Below are positions 8,704 through 17,541 of a stretch of 64,000 bases of DNA, one piece after another. A program made the translations under genes and the position numbers. How positions within the stretch are numbered: the stretch's first letter is position 1; each line of letters begins with the position of its first letter. The notes under the pieces are model-generated. The model saw only the letters and a program-made list of their open reading frames with translations. It made no database searches and was not told the DNA's origin. This stretch comes from Caballeronia humi (GTDB taxonomy: Bacteria > Pseudomonadota > Gammaproteobacteria > Burkholderiales > Burkholderiaceae). The stretch is taken from the NCBI RefSeq assembly GCF_001544475.1, contig NZ_FCNW02000026.1, forward strand, positions 1 through 64,000. The letters are read 5' to 3'.

Positions 8704-9027
8704 TCAGGCCCAAAGCCGCAAAGCCGTGAAGATCAACATCCCGACAATGATCGTGCCGAGCATGCTGCGGCGCCACAAATACCACGCGAGACCGGCCAGC
8801 AATGCGTACAGCGCGTGGTTGCCGAGGCCGATCGAAATGCCGTGCGGGGTCTCGACCAGATCCGGCACGACGACGGCAGCGAGCGCGGCGGCGGGCGCGT
8901 AGCGCAGCGCGCGCTGCACGCGATCGGGCAGGATCATACGCTCGCCGCCGATCAGGAAAAGCGCGCGGGTAATCAGCGTGACGAGTCCCATGCCGGCGAT
9001 CGCGAGCCAGATTTGCAGGGTGCTCAT
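8704..9027 (-). CDS. azlD: AzlD-family branched-chain amino acid exporter subunit
   Basis: 107-residue hydrophobic protein with about four membrane segments and the AzlD-type core GMGLVTLITRALFLI and RALRYAPAAALAAVVVPDL. With AzlC it forms an inner-membrane exporter for branched-chain amino acids or analogues. Its start overlaps the azlC stop by 4 bp (ATGA), so the two are translationally coupled. Location next to ilvE supports a branched-chain substrate, but the actual substrate is inferred. Confidence 0.88.
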   Translation of the reverse strand: MSTLQIWLAIAGMGLVTLITRALFLIGGERMILPDRVQRALRYAPAAALAAVVVPDLVETPHGISIGLGNHALYALLAGLAWYLWRRSMLGTIIVGMLIFTALRLWA

Positions 9028-9806
9028 CGGGCGTTCCGGGTGGTGTCGCGGGGCTTTTCCGGCGCGGGCGCCGTCTTTCGCACCGCCCGGCCGATGATGA
9101 CATCCGCGCACGCTCCCGCCGCGAGCGCGGCGAACACCGCGAGCGGCAAACCGAGCCGATAAGGCAAATCGAACGCCAGCAACGCGACGACGCTCGCGAC
9201 GGCCACCGCTGCCAGCGTCGAGCGCGTCGCGATCGCGGAAACGATCAGCGGGATCAGCGCGAGCGTGCCGGCGAGTTCCAGGCCCCAGTCGTCGGGGAAA
9301 AGGCTTGCGAGCAGAATCCCCGCAATCGACGAAACCTGCCACGACGACCAGCTCGTCACCGCCAGTCCCCAGAAGAACGCTTCCTTGCCGGGCTGAAAAC
9401 CGGTCGGGAAGTTACGCTTGGCGAACATCAGCCAGATGATGTCGCCGTTGAAATAGCCGAGCACGAGCCGTCGCCAGAGCGGCAAATAGGAGAAATGCGG
9501 CGCGAGTCCGGCGCTGAAGATCACAAAGCGCAGATTGACCATCGCGGCGGTCAGGAGGATGGTCCAGAGCGGCAGCCTGGCGGCAAAGAGCGGCAACACG
9601 GCTAGTTGCGACGACCCCGCATACACCGCGAGCGACATGCCGAGCGCCTGCGGGACGCTCAAAACGGACTTCGTCATCGCGATGCCAGTGACGAGGCCCC
9701 AGGAAAACGTCGCCAGGACGGCGGGGGAAAACGTATGGATACCGTCGAGGAACGCGCGGCGATTCGTGTCGGACAGCCGGTCGGGCATGGAGGAGGAGCG
9801 AGCCAT
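9024..9806 (-). CDS. azlC: AzlC-family branched-chain amino acid exporter subunit
   Basis: 260-residue membrane protein of the AzlC/YgaZ family (large subunit of an AzlCD-type exporter). Seen: FSWGLVTGIAMTKSVLS near residue 35, VYAGSSQLAVLPLFA, and multiple hydrophobic helices to the C-terminus, which ends in a charged tail. It overlaps azlD by 4 bp. It is transcribed away from ilvE across a shared 306-bp region, which suggests a link to branched-chain amino acid levels, for instance through an Lrp-type regulator; no such regulator is encoded here. Confidence 0.88.
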   Translation of the reverse strand: MARSSSMPDRLSDTNRRAFLDGIHTFSPAVLATFSWGLVTGIAMTKSVLSVPQALGMSLAVYAGSSQLAVLPLFAARLPLWTILLTAAMVNLRFVIFSAGLAPHFSYLPLWRRLVLGYFNGDIIWLMFAKRNFPTGFQPGKEAFFWGLAVTSWSSWQVSSIAGILLASLFPDDWGLELAGTLALIPLIVSAIATRSTLAAVAVASVVALLAFDLPYRLGLPLAVFAALAAGACADVIIGRAVRKTAPAPEKPRDTTRNAR

Positions 9807-10112
9807 CGCGCGGCCGGGCCGGTTGCGCGAGGAATCGGTTTGAAGTGGGGGTCGCCGTGGCGAAAGGCGGATTATAGCTTCGGGACAGCGTGAAAACGCC
9901 TGCCGGAACCCGCGCCGATCGCTCGAACCCGCCCGTTCTGCACTGAAAAGACGCTAAAATGACGGTCTTTCGCCGCCTTCCGGGCAGCCCGCGCGGGGTA
10001 CGGAAATAGATCTGTGAAGCACCGCCGCCGCACCGCGAAATCGCCCGGACGCCTGCTTTGAAGCCCGCCCCGCAATACTGACCCGGAACACGCAACTCGC
10101 TAGGAGAATCGT
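9807..10112. promoter_or_regulatory. Divergent azlC-ilvE regulatory region
   Basis: 306 bp between two divergent gene starts. A possible rightward -10 element TAAAAT lies at 9955-9960, with no good -35. ilvE is preceded by the ribosome binding site AGGAGAAT just before 10113. No coding sequence is seen. Confidence 0.4.
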
Positions 10113-11033
10113 ATGTCAATGGCCGACCGCGACGGCAAGATCTGGATGGATGGCAAGTTGATCGAATGGCGCGACGCCAACATCCACGTGCTGACTCACA
10201 CGCTGCACTACGGGATGGGCGTCTTCGAAGGCGTGCGCGCCTACAAGACGGCGAGCGGCACCGCCATCTTCCGCCTGAAAGAGCACACCAAGCGCCTGTT
10301 CAACTCGGCGAAGATCTTTCAGATGGATATCCCGTTCGACCGCGACACCCTCGAAGCCGCACAGCTCGAAGTCGTGCGCGCGAACAATCTCGAATCCTGC
10401 TACATCCGCCCGATCATCTGGGTCGGCTCGGAAAAGCTCGGCGTCTCGGCGAAGGGCAACACGATCCACGTCGCGATCGCCGCGTGGCCGTGGGGCGCCT
10501 ACCTCGGCGACGATGGCCTGGCCAAGGGCATCCGCGTGAAGACGTCGTCGTTCACGCGCCATCACGTGAACGTGTCGATGGTGCGCGCGAAGGCGTCCGG
10601 CTGGTACGTGAACTCGATTCTCGCGAACCAGGAAGCCATCGCCGACGGCTACGACGAAGCGCTTCTGCTGGACGTCGACGGCTACGTGTCCGAAGGCTCC
10701 GGCGAGAACTTCTTCCTCGTGAACAACGGCAAGCTGTACACGCCGGACCTGGCGTCGTGCCTCGACGGCATCACGCGCGACACGATCCTCACACTCGCGC
10801 GCGACTTCGGCATTCCGGTGATCGAAAAGCGCATCACGCGCGACGAGGTTTACACCTGCGACGAAGCGTTCTTCACCGGCACGGCCGCCGAAGTCACGCC
10901 GATCCGCGAGCTCGACAACCGCACCATCGGCGACGGCGCGCGCGGCCCGATCACGGAGAAGCTGCAAAGCGCGTTCTTCGACGTCGTCGGCGGCAAGAAC
11001 GAGAAGTACGCGAGCTGGCTCGCTAAGGTTTGA
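10113..11033 (+). CDS. ilvE: Branched-chain-amino-acid aminotransferase
   Basis: 306 residues, class IV PLP-dependent aminotransferase. It interconverts Leu, Ile or Val and their 2-keto acids. Seen: IHVLTHTLHYGMGVFEGVRAY near the N-terminus, the PLP-lysine region MVRAKASGWYVNS (Lys near 161), YDEALLLDVDGYVSEGSGENFF, and TGTAAEVTPI at the C-terminus. AGGAGAAT lies 6 bp before the ATG. The following small zinc-binding protein and waaF are on the same strand. Confidence 0.96.
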   Translation: MSMADRDGKIWMDGKLIEWRDANIHVLTHTLHYGMGVFEGVRAYKTASGTAIFRLKEHTKRLFNSAKIFQMDIPFDRDTLEAAQLEVVRANNLESCYIRPIIWVGSEKLGVSAKGNTIHVAIAAWPWGAYLGDDGLAKGIRVKTSSFTRHHVNVSMVRAKASGWYVNSILANQEAIADGYDEALLLDVDGYVSEGSGENFFLVNNGKLYTPDLASCLDGITRDTILTLARDFGIPVIEKRITRDEVYTCDEAFFTGTAAEVTPIRELDNRTIGDGARGPITEKLQSAFFDVVGGKNEKYASWLAKV

Positions 11034-11114
11034 TTGCGGCGCGGGCGCTGTGGCCGTAAGGCCGGGCGTCCGCGCTTCGTCCCCACGAAACGCACGAAAC
11101 ACAAGAGACTCACG

Positions 11115-11309
11115 ATGAGCGACCTGAAGGAAATGCCGCTGGTGGAACTGACGGCGAAGGACTTGCCCGCTTTCTGCCCGAACCCGTCGATGCCGCGCTG
11201 GAGCACGCATCCGCGCGTCTTTCTCGACATCACGCATGGCGAAGCGCGCTGCCCGTACTGCGGCACGCGCTACAAGCTGAAAGCCGGCGAAGTGGTCAAG
11301 GGCCATTGA
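11115..11309 (+). CDS. Small zinc-finger domain protein (zf-CHCC type)
   Basis: 64-residue protein with a potential zinc site: Cys21, His32 (or His41), and Cys46-Pro-Tyr-Cys49. This arrangement resembles the zf-CHCC family, which includes the mitochondrial complex I subunit NDUFS6. The ATG at 11115 follows AAGAGACTCACG; the frame is open further upstream but that part reads through the ilvE downstream spacer. It sits between ilvE and waaF in the same direction. Its role in bacteria is not established; I infer only metal binding. Confidence 0.85.
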   Translation: MSDLKEMPLVELTAKDLPAFCPNPSMPRWSTHPRVFLDITHGEARCPYCGTRYKLKAGEVVKGH

Positions 11310-11451
11310 TTCGGCCTTTTGCATCGACCGGGCACGCTTTCCCCGGATGCGCCCGCTTTTCGCCGCTTCGCAACGGCGATCCCCAACACATGACATCGAC
11401 ATCTCGCGCAACTGACGCGGGATGCGTTTTTTGATCGGAAAAATTACACAG

Positions 11452-12504
11452 ATGCGCCGCGCGCTGGTTATTGCACCGAACTGGATCGGTGACGCATTGA
11501 TGGCGCAGCCGCTCTTTTCGCTGCTGAGGAAGCTGCATCCGCGCATCGTCATCGATGCCGTCGCGCCCGCCTGGGTCGCGCCCGTGCTCGAACGGATGCC
11601 CGAAATCCACGATGTCTACGCCACCGATCTCGCCCACGGCAAGCTGCAGATGCTGCGCCGCTGGCAACTCGCGAGCGATCTGCGCGAACTCGGCTACGAC
11701 GCCGCCTACGTGCTGCCGAATTCGCTGAAATCGGCGCTGATCCCGTGGATGGCGAAGATTCCGCTGCGCATCGGCTACACCGGCGAGAGCCGCTACGGCC
11801 TGCTCAACGTGCGGCACGCGAATCCGGGCAAGAAGGCGCGCCCGCCGATGGTTGGCCAGTACGCCGCCCTCGCCTACGCGCCCGGCGCGAAGCTGCCGTT
11901 CTCGCAGGACGGTCGCGAAGGCACCACGCCGTTCCCCGTGCCGCGCCTCGACGCCGATCCGAACGAAGCCGCGCGCGTCTCGACCCGCTTCAATCTCGAC
12001 AACCGCGCGCCGCTCGTCGTGTTCTGTCCCGGCGCCGAGTACGGCCCCGCCAAGCGCTGGCCGCCCGAGCATTTCGCGGCGCTCGCGCAATTCATCGCGC
12101 AGTCGTTTCCCTATGCGAGGATCGTCGCGCTCGGGTCGCCGAAAGATGCGCCGATCGCGCAGGCCATCGCCGATCGCGCGTCGAACGTACGCAATCTGTG
12201 CGGTCAGACCTCGCTCGGCGAAGCGTGCGCGCTGATCTCGCGGGCGAGCGCCGTCGTCACCAACGATTCCGGCCTGATGCACGTCGCCGCGGCCTTGCGG
12301 CGGCCGCTGGTCGCGGTGTTCGGCTCGACCGACCCGCGCCACACGCCGCCCTTGTCCGATCTCGCAAAGGTACAATGGCTGCACCTCGAATGCAGTCCCT
12401 GCTTCGCCCGCGAGTGTCCGCTGGGCCATCTGAACTGCCTGCGCGAACTGAGCGCCGAGCAGGTTTTCGGGGATTTGCGGGGCATGCTGCTCGCACATCG
12501 CTGA
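11452..12504 (+). CDS. waaF: ADP-heptose--LPS heptosyltransferase II
   Basis: 350 residues, GT9 family. It adds the second L-glycero-D-manno-heptose to the inner core of lipopolysaccharide at the cytoplasmic face of the inner membrane. Seen: RALVIAPNWIGDALMAQPLF at the N-terminus, FCPGAEYGPAKRWP in the middle (donor-binding), and VTNDSGLMHVAAALRRPLVAVFGSTDPRHTPP, the typical C-terminal ADP-heptose site, then a Cys-rich tail with LECSPCFARECPLGH as in WaaF. I start at the ATG at 11452; an in-frame codon at 11422 adds ten non-conserved residues. Confidence 0.94.
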   Translation: MRRALVIAPNWIGDALMAQPLFSLLRKLHPRIVIDAVAPAWVAPVLERMPEIHDVYATDLAHGKLQMLRRWQLASDLRELGYDAAYVLPNSLKSALIPWMAKIPLRIGYTGESRYGLLNVRHANPGKKARPPMVGQYAALAYAPGAKLPFSQDGREGTTPFPVPRLDADPNEAARVSTRFNLDNRAPLVVFCPGAEYGPAKRWPPEHFAALAQFIAQSFPYARIVALGSPKDAPIAQAIADRASNVRNLCGQTSLGEACALISRASAVVTNDSGLMHVAAALRRPLVAVFGSTDPRHTPPLSDLAKVQWLHLECSPCFARECPLGHLNCLRELSAEQVFGDLRGMLLAHR

Positions 12505-12713
12505 AAAACGGGCCCGAACGTTCCGCATCCGGGCGACAGCGCAAAGTGTGACCGGCGGCCCTCGCCGTGTACGGCCGGCGTCCGGATTGCTCATCAGTGT
12601 GCGGACGCCGACACGCGAATGTCTCCGAACGGAGGCATGCTTTGACCAATGACCGATGCGTCACGCGCCGGCAGCACGGCACGAGGTGCATCGAACGCAG
12701 AGACCCACGAGCC

Positions 12714-13160
12714 ATGCCACGTTTTGCCCGCCTGTTCGAAGCCGCTGCCGACACCCTCAACGCCTACTACCAGGCCGTCGCGGAGGGCAACGTCGACAGC
12801 GTGATGACGCTCTGGATCGACGAGGAATTCGCTACCTGCATCTGCGCGAACGGCGCGCATCTGCATGGGCTGGAGGGTATCCGCGCGGGTCTCGCGAAGC
12901 AGTTCGAAGCGGCACCGGGCACCATCGAACCGCTCGAAATCCGCGTGTACGACAGCCTCGGCACCGTTGTCTACGCGATTTCGGAGGCGCACAAGCCGGC
13001 CGATCCGGCAGGCGTCACGCGGCTGATCTTCACGACGTACGTGATGGTCCACGAGCGCGGCGAGTGGCGCATCGCGCACATCCACGCGAGCGCGATGCCC
13101 GATGCCGCCGCCGGGCAGTTCGCGGCCAAGATGCGTCACGGGCAGGGACCGCTGCACTGA
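12714..13160 (+). CDS. SnoaL/NTF2-like nuclear-transport-factor fold protein
   Basis: 148-residue single-domain protein. Seen: an N-terminal helix with TLNAYYQAVAEGNVDSVMTLW, a GIRAGLAKQFE helix, then strands ending in FTTYVMVHERGEWRIAHIHAS. This is the alpha-plus-beta barrel layout of the SnoaL/DUF4440 group. These domains act as small-molecule binding or isomerase/hydrolase modules and the sequence does not tell which. The ATG at 12714 is preceded by an ACGAGCC stretch; the frame is open further upstream without similarity. It is 42 bp before the YheT-like hydrolase. Confidence 0.8.
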   Translation: MPRFARLFEAAADTLNAYYQAVAEGNVDSVMTLWIDEEFATCICANGAHLHGLEGIRAGLAKQFEAAPGTIEPLEIRVYDSLGTVVYAISEAHKPADPAGVTRLIFTTYVMVHERGEWRIAHIHASAMPDAAAGQFAAKMRHGQGPLH

Positions 13161-13201
13161 AGGACTGAAGCACTGAATAAGACGTTTGTCGGGGAGGGGC
13201 C

Positions 13202-14278
13202 ATGAAGCGCGATCCATTGATTCAACGCGATCCATCGTTCGTGGACGCCGCGCCGTCCCGGGTGCCGGAAAAGGCGCTCGACGTCACCGCCGATGCCATC
13301 GAATGGCTCTACCGCGCCCCGCGCTGGCTCCCGACGAGCCACGCGCAAACCATTGTCCCCGCACTCTTTGGCCGCAAGCCGGCCGTCCAGTTTCGCCGCG
13401 AGCGTTGGAATACGCCGGACGGCGACTTCATCGATCTCGACTGGATCGCGCACGGCGCAAGCGCCCCGCCGCCTTCGACTGCGCCGCTTTTTGTGCTGTT
13501 CCACGGCCTCGAAGGCAGTTCCGATTCCCACTACGCTCGCGTCCTGATGGCCGAAGCGCAAGCGCGCGGCTGGCAAGGCGTCGTGCCGCATTTTCGCAGT
13601 TGCAGCGGGTCGCTCAACCTGCTGCCGCGCTTCTACCATCTCGCCGACAGCAACGAAGTCGACTGGATCTTGCGGCGGCTCGCGGCTACACACAGCGGGC
13701 CGGTCGTCGCGGCGGGCGTGTCGCTCGGCGGCAACGTGCTTTTGCGCTGGCTGTGCGAGCGCGAAGGCGATGCGTCGGTGATCGGCGCCGCGGCCGCGAT
13801 CTCCGCGCCGCTCGACGTCCACGCCGGCGGCCATGCGATCTCGCAGGGTTTCGGCATGGTGTACACGCGCAGTTTCCTGAAGTCGCTCAAGCGAAAGGGA
13901 CTCGCGAAGCTCGCCCAATACCCCGGCCTCTTCGACCGCGACGCAATGCTCGCCGCCCGCACGCTCTACGAATTCGACAACGTCGTGACCGCGCCGCTGC
14001 ACGGCTTTCGCGACACCGACGACTACTGGACGAGCGCCACCACGCGTGGGCTCCTGTCGCGCATCGCGGTCCCGACGCTCGTCCTGAACGCCCGCAACGA
14101 TCCGTTCCTGCCCGGCCGCGTGCTGCCGACGAAGGCGGACGTGTCGGCGGCGGTCACGCTCGATCAGCCCGATCACGGCGGCCACGTCGGCTTCATGACG
14201 GGGCCGTTCCCAGGACGCATCGACTGGCTGTCGCAGCGCGTGTTCGGCTACCTGGATACCTGTCTCGATCATGGATGA
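13202..14278 (+). CDS. YheT-family alpha/beta hydrolase
   Basis: 358 residues. Seen: WLPTSHAQTIVPALFGR near the N-terminus, oxyanion segment LFHGLEGSSDSHYAR near residue 100, nucleophile elbow GVSLGGN with Ser174, a late acid within LNARNDPFLP, and His in DHGGHVGF. This is the YheT/EMB8 layout of the hydrolase superfamily, with carboxylesterase-like activity expected but natural substrate unknown. SD-like GGGGAGG precedes the ATG. Its last 8 bp overlap the start of the next gene, so the two are translationally coupled. Confidence 0.9.
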   Translation: MKRDPLIQRDPSFVDAAPSRVPEKALDVTADAIEWLYRAPRWLPTSHAQTIVPALFGRKPAVQFRRERWNTPDGDFIDLDWIAHGASAPPPSTAPLFVLFHGLEGSSDSHYARVLMAEAQARGWQGVVPHFRSCSGSLNLLPRFYHLADSNEVDWILRRLAATHSGPVVAAGVSLGGNVLLRWLCEREGDASVIGAAAAISAPLDVHAGGHAISQGFGMVYTRSFLKSLKRKGLAKLAQYPGLFDRDAMLAARTLYEFDNVVTAPLHGFRDTDDYWTSATTRGLLSRIAVPTLVLNARNDPFLPGRVLPTKADVSAAVTLDQPDHGGHVGFMTGPFPGRIDWLSQRVFGYLDTCLDHG

Positions 14279-14837
14279 AATCGTCAAACAGGCGCTCGCC
14301 AAATGGCCGAACGTCCCGCACTGCACCGGCTGGCTGCTGCTCGACCGCCGCGGACAATGGCGCATGCGCGACGAAAACGCCCAGGCTGCGGGCGAACTCG
14401 GCGATGTGATCCGGCATGAGGCGCTGATCGGCTTCATCAATCGCAATTTCGAGAGCGATGACAAAGGGCAGTGGTTTTTTCAGAACGGGCCGCAGCGGGT
14501 TTATGTCGAGCTGGGTTATACGCCCTGGATCGTGCGACTAAGTATTTATGACGGCGCGCTCGCGCTGACCGATCACACCGGCGCCACGTTCGAACCGGTG
14601 CGCGCCTTTCTCGACGATGAAGGCGGAATGTTGTTCGCGGACGCATCGTCGCCCGAGCGCATCGCCGCGCTGCATGACCACGATCTCGATTTGTTCGCAA
14701 GCCACGCGACGTTTGGCGACGGCACGCCGGGTGTCTTTCACTGGCGGGATGGCCCCGGCCTGTTGATCGAATTGATTCGACGTGGGGATGTGGCGGAACG
14801 GTTTGGTTTTGTCGCGAGCCCGGCTTCGGCTGGCTAG
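14271..14837 (+). CDS. Conserved protein of unknown function coupled to YheT
   Basis: 188 residues, soluble, no signal peptide or membrane helix. It starts MDEIVKQALAKWPNVPHCTGWLLLD and contains QWFFQNGPQRVYVELGYTPW and a WRDGPGLLIELI segment. I recognise it as a DUF-type protein commonly next to YheT in Burkholderiaceae, but cannot name a function. It overlaps the upstream hydrolase by 8 bp. Its stop codon overlaps that of the convergent M48 protease within CTAG at 14834-14837. GWLLLDRRGQWRM suggests a beta-rich N-terminal part. Confidence 0.85.
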   Translation: MDEIVKQALAKWPNVPHCTGWLLLDRRGQWRMRDENAQAAGELGDVIRHEALIGFINRNFESDDKGQWFFQNGPQRVYVELGYTPWIVRLSIYDGALALTDHTGATFEPVRAFLDDEGGMLFADASSPERIAALHDHDLDLFASHATFGDGTPGVFHWRDGPGLLIELIRRGDVAERFGFVASPASAG

Positions 14838-16882
14838 CCGTTCTTTTCCTGTTCGCGCTCTTCCCGATAGCGGGCCTCAAAGTCGCGCAGACGCGCTGAA
14901 ATCGTCGATAAATCGTAGAAATTGGCGGTTTTCACGTCGCGCGCTTCCTTCAACTGGCGGATCGCGGACGGCCATGCGCCGTCGAGGGCGAATTTTTCCG
15001 CCATCGCCTGATGCTGCTGCAACGGATCGTTCAGGCCGACGCTCGATTGCGCCAGGTAGTACCACCAGTCGGGACGTGTCGGCTCGGCGCGTGTTTCTTC
15101 CTTTGCGAGCGCCTGCGCTTCGGCGAAACGGCGCGCCGCAATCAGCGTCTGCAAATGCATATCGATCGCCGCGTGGGACTGCGGCCAGCGTCGTTGCGCT
15201 AGGTCCGCCAAACGCACGGCGTCGTCGCTGCGGCCGGCGCGGCGGGCGATGTCCGCGGCGAGGACGTCGAGGCTGGGAGAACTGCGTGCTTGTAGCGGCG
15301 GGTTGCTCTGCGCTGGAGTCGCGGCGGCAGGCGCGGGTCCTGGCGCCGTGGCATTCGTCTGACGGTGAGCCACGACCTCGATCGGCGGCAAATCGGGGAG
15401 ATTGCGGGGAGCGGTAGCCGAACCGTCGGCACTTGGCCCGGAAACGGCAGTCAAGCTGTTTGAAGCTGCAGCGGAGCCACGCGACGCACCCGCCGACCGT
15501 GACGCGATCACAGCCTCGCGACCTGGACCACCCGCCCGCCCACCACGCCGCGCCGCCTTGTTCGACGCCGCCTGATCCACGGATGAAACCACTGGCTCCG
15601 ACCTCTCCGCCTGCGCCGCCGCCACCGCCGTGCTCGCCTGCTCGCCTTCGAACAACCGCCGCGCCTTCCCCAGCGCCTCACTAGCCGCCCCGTAATCCCC
15701 CATCAACGACTGCGCGAGCGCAATCCCATACCAGTTCGCCGCCGCATTCAACGCGGTCTGGTCCTCGATTTCCGACTTGAGCCGGCTCGCGATATCGCGA
15801 TAGTCACTCGGCGAATTCACCTGCAGCACCCGCGCGCGCGCCCGCACGAACCCGTATTCCGTCGATTGCCGCGGCTGCCGGTACGGCACGCGCCGCGCGC
15901 GGTCCTCCATGTCGGCGATGCGCTCGCCCGTCAGCGGGTGCGTGCGCGCATAGGGCGGCACGCCGTTGTCGCCCATCGTCGAGCGGTCGAGGCGATCGAA
16001 GAAAGCCGTCATCGCGTAGGGGTCGTAGCCGGCCGCGCTCAGCATCTGGAAGCCCACGCGGTCCGCCTCGTGCTCGGCGGCGCGTGAAAAGCGCAACTGA
16101 TTGTCGACAGCGAACGCCTGCCCGCCCATCGCGATGCCCATGCCGAGATCGCCGCTCCTCGTGGCAAGGCCCGCCAGCAGCCCGGCCAGCATCGCGGCGA
16201 GCGCGGCGTACGTGCTGCGCTCCTGCGCGCCGAGCATCCGCGCGATGTGCCGCTGCAAAACGTGCCCCATTTCATGCCCGACGACCGATGCGAGTTCCGA
16301 CTCCGTCTGCGTCGCGGCGATCAGCCCCGTGTTCACGCCGATGAAACCGCCCGGCATCGAAAACGCGTTGATCTGCGGGTCGCGCCCGGCGAAGAGATCG
16401 AAGTCCGGGGCGTAGCCGCCGAGATACTGCGTCACCGCCGCCGCCGCCAGCTTCGACGACACCGAATTCAGGTAGTCGCGCACGAGCCAGTCGTCGAGGT
16501 AGTCCGGGTCGCGGCGCAGTTCGCGCATCAGGCGTTCGCCGAGACGGCGTTCGGCTTGGGGCGTGAGCGTGCCGCCGGAGCCGTCGCCGAGATCGGGAAG
16601 TTGCACGGCGGAAAGCGGCGCGCGCAGGCTGGCCGCGCCGCTCATCTCGCCGGGCCGGTTGGCGAAGCGGCTCTCCGCGCCGCCGTAGACGCCGAAGACG
16701 CCCTCCGCGACGTTCGCGGGAGTGGCGTTGGCAGGGGAAGCGCGTAACGCGTCGGCGGCTAACGTCGCGGTTTGGGCGCGCGCGGTCGATGGCGTGGCAC
16801 TCGCGGGCGTCTGCCCGAGCGTCGCGGGCGGCACGGCGAGACTCAGGCACAACACGGCGATCAGAAAGCGATTCGGACGCAT
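14834..16882 (-). CDS. Periplasmic M48-family metalloprotease with TPR region (BepA-like)
   Basis: 682 residues with an N-terminal signal peptide (MRPNRFLIAVLCLSLAVPPA). The M48 zinc site is His203-Glu-Met-Gly-His207 and the third ligand is Glu272 in AAEHEAD. A hydrophobic Ala/Leu/Gly stretch (residues 225-245) lies between them. Residues about 400-530 are Ala/Ser/Pro-rich and probably disordered, and the last 150 residues look like TPR helices (WPQSHAAIDMHLQTLIAARRF and WWYYLAQSSVGL). E. coli BepA (YfgC) has the same protease-TPR order and helps outer-membrane protein assembly; this role is inferred. It is longer than BepA (about 490 residues) because of the linker. The stop overlaps the convergent gene. 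Confidence 0.9.
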   Translation of the reverse strand: MRPNRFLIAVLCLSLAVPPATLGQTPASATPSTARAQTATLAADALRASPANATPANVAEGVFGVYGGAESRFANRPGEMSGAASLRAPLSAVQLPDLGDGSGGTLTPQAERRLGERLMRELRRDPDYLDDWLVRDYLNSVSSKLAAAAVTQYLGGYAPDFDLFAGRDPQINAFSMPGGFIGVNTGLIAATQTESELASVVGHEMGHVLQRHIARMLGAQERSTYAALAAMLAGLLAGLATRSGDLGMGIAMGGQAFAVDNQLRFSRAAEHEADRVGFQMLSAAGYDPYAMTAFFDRLDRSTMGDNGVPPYARTHPLTGERIADMEDRARRVPYRQPRQSTEYGFVRARARVLQVNSPSDYRDIASRLKSEIEDQTALNAAANWYGIALAQSLMGDYGAASEALGKARRLFEGEQASTAVAAAQAERSEPVVSSVDQAASNKAARRGGRAGGPGREAVIASRSAGASRGSAAASNSLTAVSGPSADGSATAPRNLPDLPPIEVVAHRQTNATAPGPAPAAATPAQSNPPLQARSSPSLDVLAADIARRAGRSDDAVRLADLAQRRWPQSHAAIDMHLQTLIAARRFAEAQALAKEETRAEPTRPDWWYYLAQSSVGLNDPLQQHQAMAEKFALDGAWPSAIRQLKEARDVKTANFYDLSTISARLRDFEARYREEREQEKNG

Positions 16883-17055
16883 GGAGTACGGGGCGCGCAG
16901 GAGCGCGGCGCGGGTATCGGGCTCGATCTTCGAAACGAGCTTATCGTATCAAGTGTTGGAAGTCGTGCTCGCTTGAGGTTGCTTGCAACTGTCACGCCGC
17001 CATGAAAATCACCGCTGGTAAGATGAGCCCCCGATTAAAAGCCGAAGGAGACGCG

Positions 17056-17535
17056 ATGTCCGGACTCACTCATTTCGATGCTTCTGGCGAAGCGCACATG
17101 GTCGATGTCGGCGACAAGGGCGAGACACGCCGCATCGCCGTGGCGCGCGGGTCGATCGCCATGCTCGACAGCACGCTCGCGCTGATCCGCGAAGGCCGCG
17201 CGAAGAAAGGCGACGTGCTCGGCGTCGCGCGGATCGCGGCGATTCAGGGCGCAAAGCGCACCGCCGATCTGATCCCGCTGTGCCATCCGCTCGCGCTGAC
17301 GCGCGTCGCAGTCGATTTCGCCATCGACGACGCGCTCCCCGGCGTGCACTGCGAAGTGCGCGTGGAGACGGTCGGGCGAACCGGCGTGGAGATGGAAGCG
17401 CTGACCGCCGTGCAGGTCGGCTTATTGACGATTTACGACATGTGCAAGGCGGTCGATCGGGGCATGACCATCACAAACGTGAAGGTCATGGAGAAGCACG
17501 GGGGGAAGTCGGGGGATTGGGTGGCGCCGGCCTGA
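17056..17535 (+). CDS. moaC: Cyclic pyranopterin monophosphate synthase MoaC
   Basis: 159 residues, molybdenum cofactor synthesis. With MoaA it converts GTP to cyclic pyranopterin monophosphate. Seen: LTHFDASGEAHMVDVGDK at the N-terminus, KGDVLGVARIAAIQGAKRT, DLIPLCHPL with the active-site histidine, VETVGRTGVEMEALTAV, and DMCKAVDRGM near the C-terminus. GAAGGAG lies 8 bp before the ATG at 17056. An upstream in-frame ATG at 17002 lacks conserved sequence and is rejected. It is converging with the pglL-type gene, 6 bp apart. Confidence 0.96.
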   Translation: MSGLTHFDASGEAHMVDVGDKGETRRIAVARGSIAMLDSTLALIREGRAKKGDVLGVARIAAIQGAKRTADLIPLCHPLALTRVAVDFAIDDALPGVHCEVRVETVGRTGVEMEALTAVQVGLLTIYDMCKAVDRGMTITNVKVMEKHGGKSGDWVAPA

Positions 17536-17541
17536 ACCCCC

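Noticed and set aside
17002..17055. Upstream ATG of moaC giving 18 more residues
   Set aside because: A good Shine-Dalgarno precedes the 17056 ATG and MoaC homology starts there.
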